From: Nymphaea colorata
Taxonomy: Eukaryota; Streptophyta; Magnoliopsida; Nymphaeales; Nymphaeaceae
Direction: 5' to 3'
Assembly: GCF_008831285.2 (NCBI RefSeq)
Contig: NC_045149.1
Span: 2,172,001-2,236,000, forward strand
DNA length: 64,000 nt
Below the pieces are notes generated by a model that worked only from the letters and a program-made list of their open reading frames with translations, did not search any database and had not been told where the DNA came from. Shown here piece by piece: positions 58,031 through 64,000 of this stretch (position 1 is its first letter; each line of letters starts with the position of its first letter). Position numbers and translations under genes: made by a program.

Positions 58031-58420
58031 GAGGACCTCTAAACCATGGGGGCAAAAGGAAAAAAACAGTGCTTCGGCCTAATACAAGGCTTAAATGAAA
58101 AAAATGACCCTGAAAGTAAGGGAAAGGAAAGATAAAAAAGAAGTTTTCTTATGGACCTCCAAACCATGGGGGGCCGCAAGGGGAAGGGCAGGTTTCAACC
58201 TGATAAAAAGGGCTTAAATGGAAAAAAAAAAAAAGGCCCCCGCTTATAAGGAAAAAAAGAAAGATGAAAAAGAAGTCCTTTTTGGAGCCCTAAGCCGTGG
58301 GGCAACGGGAAAGGGGAGGTTTCAACCTAATAAAAAGGCCTAAATGAAAGAAAATAGCCCCCCATGTATGGAGAAAGAAAGATGAAAAAAGATGTCTTAT
58401 GGTGGATCTTCAAGGGTGTA
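58030..58420. repeat. Tandem repeat, 120-131-bp unit, about three copies
   Basis: Anchors AAACCATGGG at 58,041 and 58,161 and AAGCCGTGGG at 58,292. Each unit continues with a G-rich block (GGGGAAGGGCAGG), GGTTTCAACCT, AATAAAAAGG, CTTAAATG and a purine block ending AAAGATGAAAAAGA. The strand is strongly purine-biased. Confidence 0.8.
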
Positions 58421-59220
58421 GTATAGCTAGTTAGGTTAGTGGCCAGTGAAAGCCTAGTTTTCAAAGAATGGTGTAATACTTTAAATTCTTATGTGTGCTA
58501 CTTCTCTCGATTACAAATACTAGTAGTATGATACTTTAGTTGACAGGTGTACTATAGGTTCATTTAGATTCTAAAACATCCCTAGATCCTAAAGTGGAGG
58601 GGAGAAGGAGGGCTTCAGCCCTTCTCCAAGCAGTTTTTGCGCACCCAAATTCTGTATTTTTTTGTTTTCTAATTCACAAATATTTCTCAATCTTTTCCCT
58701 CATAATGTAGGGGAGTCGCTAGTTCCTAATCAATTAATCTGAATCTCCTTCTTTAGCTCCACTTAAGGGGACAAACCATTTGATGCAATAGATCAGCTCC
58801 TTATCATTGTTTCTTTGACAGCCTATTGGATCTTTTATTTGCTTAATTGTCAAATTTAAGCATTGACAAAATAGAGTAAAAATGTGTATTCAATGCAAAT
58901 CTCTGTCTCATTCTGCGGTATATACCTGGTGCAATTCACTATTTACTTTTTGGCGCGTAACTAACTTTTACTACTGCAAAGTCAATCTTGTAAGTAAAAT
59001 AGTATTGAAATATGTTGCGGTGGCTTTATAAACTGCTTAAATAAGTAGCACGTTTTTTGTAATTTTTTATTTCTTATTAGCATTGTTTTAGATAATTTTC
59101 TATTTTCTTATGGCCAAGTAAATTTATTTGTTTTACAGTCAGTGACCCATAATCGATTCGGAGTTGTACGGGGTTCATACACGAATCACATATCCACGTG
59201 CATATATCCAATGACGTGTT
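58421..59220. other. Non-coding stretch
   Basis: I see nothing recognisable; AT-rich unique-looking DNA. Confidence 0.5.
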
Positions 59221-59228
59221 GCTAAGTC

Positions 59229-59393
59229 CAGGGGCGAAGGTAGGGGGGCCAGCCTAGGCCATGGCCCCACCCTGGCCAATGAAAAAAAAAACTTTTACAT
59301 TGGAAAAAGTATTATTTTTTAATCATTCTATGTATTTTTTAGATTTAAATTCAGTTTAGCCCTACTCGGATCCAGAGGTTGGACTGTACACTG
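59229..59393. mobile_element. hAT-type MITE, 165 bp, with perfect 8-bp target duplication
   Basis: GCTAAGTC occurs at 59,221-59,228 and again at 59,394-59,401, exactly flanking a 165-bp segment that starts CAGGGGCGAAGG and ends ...GTACACTG. Many plant hAT elements start CAGGGGCGGAGCCAG and end with its inverse; here the left end is well kept and the right end is degraded to CAG/CTG plus scattered matches. The inside has the GC-rich start (GGCCATGGCCCCACCCTGGCC) and T-rich middle common in such elements. No coding capacity. Confidence 0.75.
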
Positions 59394-59401
59394 GCTAAGT
59401 C

Positions 59402-60844
59402 TGTGTAGAATTATATACATGTAGAGTGGATGTGCATAAAGTTTCACTTGGATACAAGAAAAACAGCCATATAGGCCGGCATGCACTTGCGCATATGAAA
59501 ACCTTGTGAAATTCCAACATGTAAAAGCTCTAAAATTAAACAACACAGGAAAATGTGCTAATTTTATATATAATTTTCAAAATACGTATTCTAAACATAT
59601 ATAAGAGATAGCTATGCAATTAATTATGAGCTGTCTAATCATTTGCTTAATAGTTTGAATTTTTCAAAGCGTGAGCAAATGGCATCTATTGATTTGGTTT
59701 TGGAAAAGTATTTTCTACACATCGTACTGTATAAACCATTGATCAAGTTTAGTGAAGGATTCGTAAATATTGCAGATAATTATCATATTTAATTACTCAC
59801 TGCGTATATATATCCATGGCATTATCTGAGCTGAAGAAATACATAGACCCTAGAGTTTCCTCGGTCTGTAATCTACTAATCTCTCCCGCGAGATCGAACG
59901 GTTTTGAGATTTAGGATCGAATAAGAAATGAAAAAAGTGGCTACCACCGAGGTCGAATGGATGAGATTTTGGCTTCGGATCAAAGATGAAAAAATGGACA
60001 TGCGAATACATAGCATGCTCAAAATGTTCGTACTTTCTTTTCAAATTTCAACTCTTACTCTTTACCTAAAAAGGCAATACAAATTCAAATTTTAGTACTT
60101 TCCTCATCTTCCATTCTTGAGACCTCATCCATCACATCTCTCAAAAAAGGTGTGAGTGGGTTTCTTTTTTAAAGAATATCCTTTTTGGACTTTAACTTTC
60201 TCAAAACCTATTTTTTTCCTTATAGAAGGACTCCCATTTTTACTTACCAAGGGTATTGTAATCATTATGTACTATGGTGCGTAATGTTTTGTGTACAGTG
60301 ATGCACATAACTAGCTTTGATTGATGATGGATGATATGTAGACAATTCATGCATTTTCTACTTCCTCCAATTCCTCGTTCTACATATTTTTGATCTCATG
60401 TATATATGAGAAATTAGTAGGTACAAGACTCTTATCGTGAAACTTCAATTTACCGATTGATGGTTGAAAAGAAAAAAATTGTTAACTATGCTAGCTGACC
60501 AGAATGTCATATTTTCTTTTTCTTTTTGTTCTTATTTCAATCATTCATCTTATAGAATCGATGGCAACAATGATTAATTAATGGTCAAGTACCTTATAAG
60601 AGTTTAAGACCTATCAATTTCTTTTATATATATATATATAGAGAGAGAGAATTACCTTACCATCTAACCAAAGCTATTTATCTAAAGCAAATAGATAGTT
60701 AAAAGAAAAACAAAGAGAAAAATGTGTAAACTAGTATTAAATGAAATTTTTTCTTTATATTTATCTCTTAAATGTTCGATCTGTTGAACCCAATAATGCA
60801 AATTAAATGGTTGGATGACTTTAAAAACCTATAATCACCATTCG

Positions 60845-60894
<50 letters not shown>

Positions 60895-61649
60895 AAAAAC
60901 TAAAACTTATAATAAGGTAATATTTTGGACCAACTAAACTTAATGGAAACTGTTACTGTTTATTAGTATTATTTGGCGTTTTAGTTGTCTGTGCACGTGT
61001 GCGGGCGCAGATGCACATAGATAGAAATGCTGCATACGGGTGCGTTTGTGTGGCACAGCGCCATGTGAACAGCGGATCAGTGGTACCTCCGTGCGTGCAT
61101 GCATGCCATGCTTGAAGATATCGATGTAACAACTCGACATGGGTGGGATATCGATCCACCTTGAAAATTCAATAACAACGTCATCCCGAAACGGATCCAT
61201 TGTGTCATCGGCTCCCATCGTCTTGTAGCTACCAAAGTCATGATCATGAGTACGACGATCATCAAGAAAGTTAACTAGCCATGACCTTCATTTCTCACAT
61301 GCAAACAAATGAGCAATAATGGCTACAGCATATTCTTTCAAGCCGAGTACCCATGAAAATTAAGTTATTGGGAAGCTGATCAAGATGTGCATTGTACAAC
61401 AGTCCATGTGTATGACACGTATTTCATGTGAACGGGTTAGAAAGATACGTGTAATGTACATATACCTGTTACACATAACCCACCTCCTTTAGCTAGTTTC
61501 GGAGTAGTACTGCTGGCATTGATATTGAAGCAAATTAAAAGCCTGAGCACCTGACTGCAATGGCCCCGATCGAATATTAATTAGTCTCACGTGGTTAAGC
61601 TATTTAATTAGGTGTTATATGTAACGTACATGCTTCAAACATTAATCAA
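59402..61649. other. Non-coding stretch downstream of the LBD exon
   Basis: I see no gene. (TA)n(GA)n at about 60,628-60,650 and (AT)n at 60,848-60,891. The part next to the LBD stop (about 61,000-61,640) may hold its 3' untranslated region. Confidence 0.5.
60848..60891. repeat. (AT)n microsatellite
   Basis: About 22 AT dinucleotides in an uninterrupted run. Confidence 0.95.
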
Positions 61650-62060
61650 TCAGTTGCCCATCATCCTCAATGCTAGAGCCTGCAGCTCCCCAAGTTCATC
61701 ATGGGGCAACCATTTCATGTTACAGTTTTGAGCAGCTGATGAATGCGGGAAGAACGATTCGCCCTCGTTGTCGACACAATCGGTGGAGCTCTCACTAGGA
61801 GGAGACGCACCTTCGTCGTTGAAACTACGTCCATGGTGGACATAATTAGCTGCGGCTGTTTCATTATCCAGCTTCCTGCAGGACCTTCCCCTCGGCTGCA
61901 GCGTCCCCTGCTGGCCCGTCGTGTACTGGCCGTGTGGATGGTGCGGGTGAGCGCCGCCGCCGCTCTTTGCCCACTGGTTCTCCGCCGGCAGCTGCAGGCC
62001 GCCCATGTTGTGAGCCAACTGAGCCTTAGCTTGCATCACTTGTGCTTGTAGTGTTGCTAC
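61650..62060 (-). CDS. LBD (LOB-domain/AS2-like) protein, last exon
   Basis: The minus strand is open for 136 codons after an acceptor (TTAATTGTTAG) at 62,061, in phase 0. It begins VATLQAQVMQAKAQLAHN, the coiled stretch that follows the LOB domain in LBD transcription factors, then Gly/His/Gln-rich sequence, an acidic Ser-rich part (NDEGASPPSESSTD) and an end DELGELQALALRMMGN with TGA at 61,652-61,650. Plant LBD genes commonly have the LOB domain (CX2CX6CX3C) in the first exon and this tail in the second. No such exon is visible between 62,061 and 64,000, so it lies beyond the window across an intron over 1.9 kb long or has been lost. The exon is more GC-rich than its surroundings, has no defect and is the best candidate for a living gene here. 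Family role: DNA-binding regulators of organ boundaries, roots and cambium. Confidence 0.75.
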   Translation of the reverse strand, partial: VATLQAQVMQAKAQLAHNMGGLQLPAENQWAKSGGGAHPHHPHGQYTTGQQGTLQPRGRSCRKLDNETAAANYVHHGRSFNDEGASPPSESSTDCVDNEGESFFPHSSAAQNCNMKWLPHDELGELQALALRMMGN

Positions 62061-64000
62061 CTAACAATTAAATTTAAAGTAATTGTAGGCTGTCAGAGAT
62101 ATTGTTACTTGTGGAGATGACTTCAAAGCACAGGTTGCTTAAATTTTTCTTTTTTCTTTTATAATATTTTTACGGGAAAACTGCACCAAGTTTTAGGGTG
62201 CAAGTGGGTCGAATTCCGATCGACTAATGCATAAGAATTAATGTTGGGTTTCCCCAATTAAATTAAAAAGTAAACAAACAAATAGAAACGAATGCCTAAT
62301 GCCATACCAAACGCATCCACACCTCCTCCCAAGACGGGAGACTTTAACTATGTTTTAGGTATATATATATATATATATATATATTCTATGGTCACCTTCT
62401 TTGAGGGAGCATAAGCAACATTTCATTTTATTTTCGCATCCACTCTCTCCGGTCTCACGAAAATAACAGGCTTCCTTTAAAAAAGATGCATGTGAATGAC
62501 GTCCGGTAAAGGAAGATGAGGGTCGCAAACTTGCAAAATGCCTTAAAGGCTAACTCAGGCAGCTCTAAGTGGTTATACGCACGACCCTAGTGTACAATTA
62601 TTTTCTTTCTATGCCAAGATGTGAGAAATAACAAAAACACCCATGCCTTGTCAAAAATTAAGCCCTGTGTAAGGCCAGAAGGTGAAAAGTAAAAAAGATG
62701 AAATTTTGAAATGGCAAAATTGCCCTCATTCTCATTGGTGCATAAGTGTTGTTGCCTGCACTAGGGGGCTGTAGAGAACTTGATCTTAGCTCTAAGCTTA
62801 TGTCATAAAACATCTTTGCCATTTAAAGAAAAAGTGAATTGCATGCACCACACAGTAGTACCGCACACATCCAATGAAAAGAAGAAAGAAACTGAGGAAT
62901 TTCGGAATCTTTCAAAAAGAAATGTTTGTTTGGATTGTAACTTTTTTTGTCATTCTTTTTTATCGTTGTACGAAGGCTCTTCTTTTAACTGATCAGGGTA
63001 GTCTGGTCATTATACCACCTAGTGCACAATTTTTTGTACACCAAATGATGCATATAAACCACCTTCACGGTTCCAAGCAGGCTACCTGCAAAACCCTGTG
63101 GACAAAAAAATTTGTGCATATGATTGTGAAATAACCAAAATCCCATGATTAAAATATTTTTTAAAAGGTAAAAAATAATTGTAAAAAGAGTAAAAAAAAA
63201 AAAATCTAAACTAGCCATTATTTTTATAGAAAAATTCAAAAATACCGTCCACCCCTTTGGGCATACTCGTTGCTGAACATAAGTACACTCAACTCGATCT
63301 CGTTACAGAAAGTGGCTTTTCTAGCAACCAAGTAGTACAAAGACTCAAACTAGACTTATTTCATCAGTCAATCAAGCAAAAAAGTATGCCTTATGTGCTC
63401 GGTCGTTGCATTTATGCAGGAGGAAGGACCAATTTAGTACCCGGCTCGAGTACCGATCCCTCTTGCTAATTATATGCTTAATGGAATTTACCTTGGAACT
63501 GGGCCAGAATATCAAGCGCTCGAGTCGAGCGCTGAGATGGGCATTCATCCATGGGAATATTAATCCTGCAACCCTAAAGATTCTGCAATCTTGTGATTTA
63601 AGAAACCCAAAGTTCCCCAGTTTCTAGTGTCAAACCTTTTTGCCGTTTATACACAAAAACAGAGTTATGCTACAAAAGGGGCTACTGACATAAACAAGAA
63701 ACAGTGGGATTCTAAATTTGCCTAACTTGGTTTAATTAAAAGTAGTAAAGCTAGAGATCATTCGATAAATATCGAGTTTCATCCAAGCTTTTCCTAAGCT
63801 AGCATCAAGCTTTAGAATATATTGTCATTTCATTAGTCATAAACGGCAATTTTTTTCTTCTTCCACCACCAAGACTTGTTCCCCATCACTTTATGTAGTA
63901 ATAAACAATAGCAAAAATCATGATCACAAGCATCTCCATCGCATCGAGATTGCTCATGATAGAGACGTCATTTTTTACTTGTGGACGTCGATCATTTGCA
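62061..64000. other. Probable intron or flank of the LBD gene; no exon seen
   Basis: I see no LOB-domain coding sequence on either strand. An (AT)n run lies at 62,361-62,385 and a 9-bp perfect palindrome at 63,515-63,533. Open frames are short. Confidence 0.5.

Noticed and set aside
1-64000. tRNA or other structural RNA genes
   Set aside because: The only tRNA-related signals are primer-binding sites of retrotransposons at 30,384 and 53,041; no full cloverleaf was seen by eye.

Overview
The window looks like plant (angiosperm) nuclear DNA. It is AT-rich, full of (TA)n, (GA)n and (TG)n microsatellites, and dominated by decayed transposable elements: Ty1/copia, a Ty3/gypsy chromovirus, CACTA (En/Spm) and hAT. 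Between them lie intron-bearing fragments of plant gene families (KUP/HAK potassium transporter, plastid-type HSP90, MAP65, DRP4 dynamin, LBD transcription factor). I found no rRNA, tRNA gene, CRISPR array or bacterial-style operon. I cannot name the species from the sequence. All family assignments come from reading translations by eye; no database was searched.

Layout. 0-1.5 kb: broken CACTA TNP2-type transposase end (DUF4218 + DUF4216) with one intron still recognisable. 1.6-1.9 kb: a stray piece of the tandem repeat family R1. 1.9-4.1 kb: 5'-truncated chromodomain gypsy element with a 3' LTR. 4.1-8.2 kb: non-coding, with one ~155-bp tandem repeat. 8,167-15,187: candidate 7.0-kb CACTA element with 11-bp terminal inverted repeats. 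It carries minus-strand fragments of a MAP65 gene, a plastid HSP90 gene, a CACTA transposase-associated domain and several unidentified coding-like pieces. 16.1-16.8 kb: KUP/HAK pseudogene cut by a minus-strand copia element (16.8-19.9 kb). 20.3-27.8 kb: R1, three tandem copies of a ~2.4-2.55-kb non-coding unit.

30.1-32.4 kb: a small LTR element without recognisable pol, flanked by an inverted LTR piece. 33.5-35.1 and 40.0-41.9 kb: two diverged direct copies of one segment (DupA). Between them are a DRP4 dynamin pseudogene (minus strand) and a plus-strand copia element with a 381-bp internal duplication. 42.9-44.5 kb: minus-strand copia fragment. 44.5-48.9 kb: tandem family R2, with a different microsatellite at the same place in successive units. 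49.3-53.4 kb: minus-strand copia with gag, 5' LTR and primer-binding site, inserted into the RNase H end of a plus-strand copia whose 3' LTR starts at 53,569. 54-61 kb: mostly non-coding, with a ~125-bp tandem repeat and a 165-bp hAT-type MITE with a perfect 8-bp target duplication. 61,650-62,060: the only intact-looking host exon, the last exon of an LBD gene; its LOB-domain exon is not in the window.

No pathway can be assembled from these pieces. The strongest biological story is gene-fragment capture by a CACTA element, followed by nested retrotransposon insertion and local tandem duplication that broke and moved several host genes.
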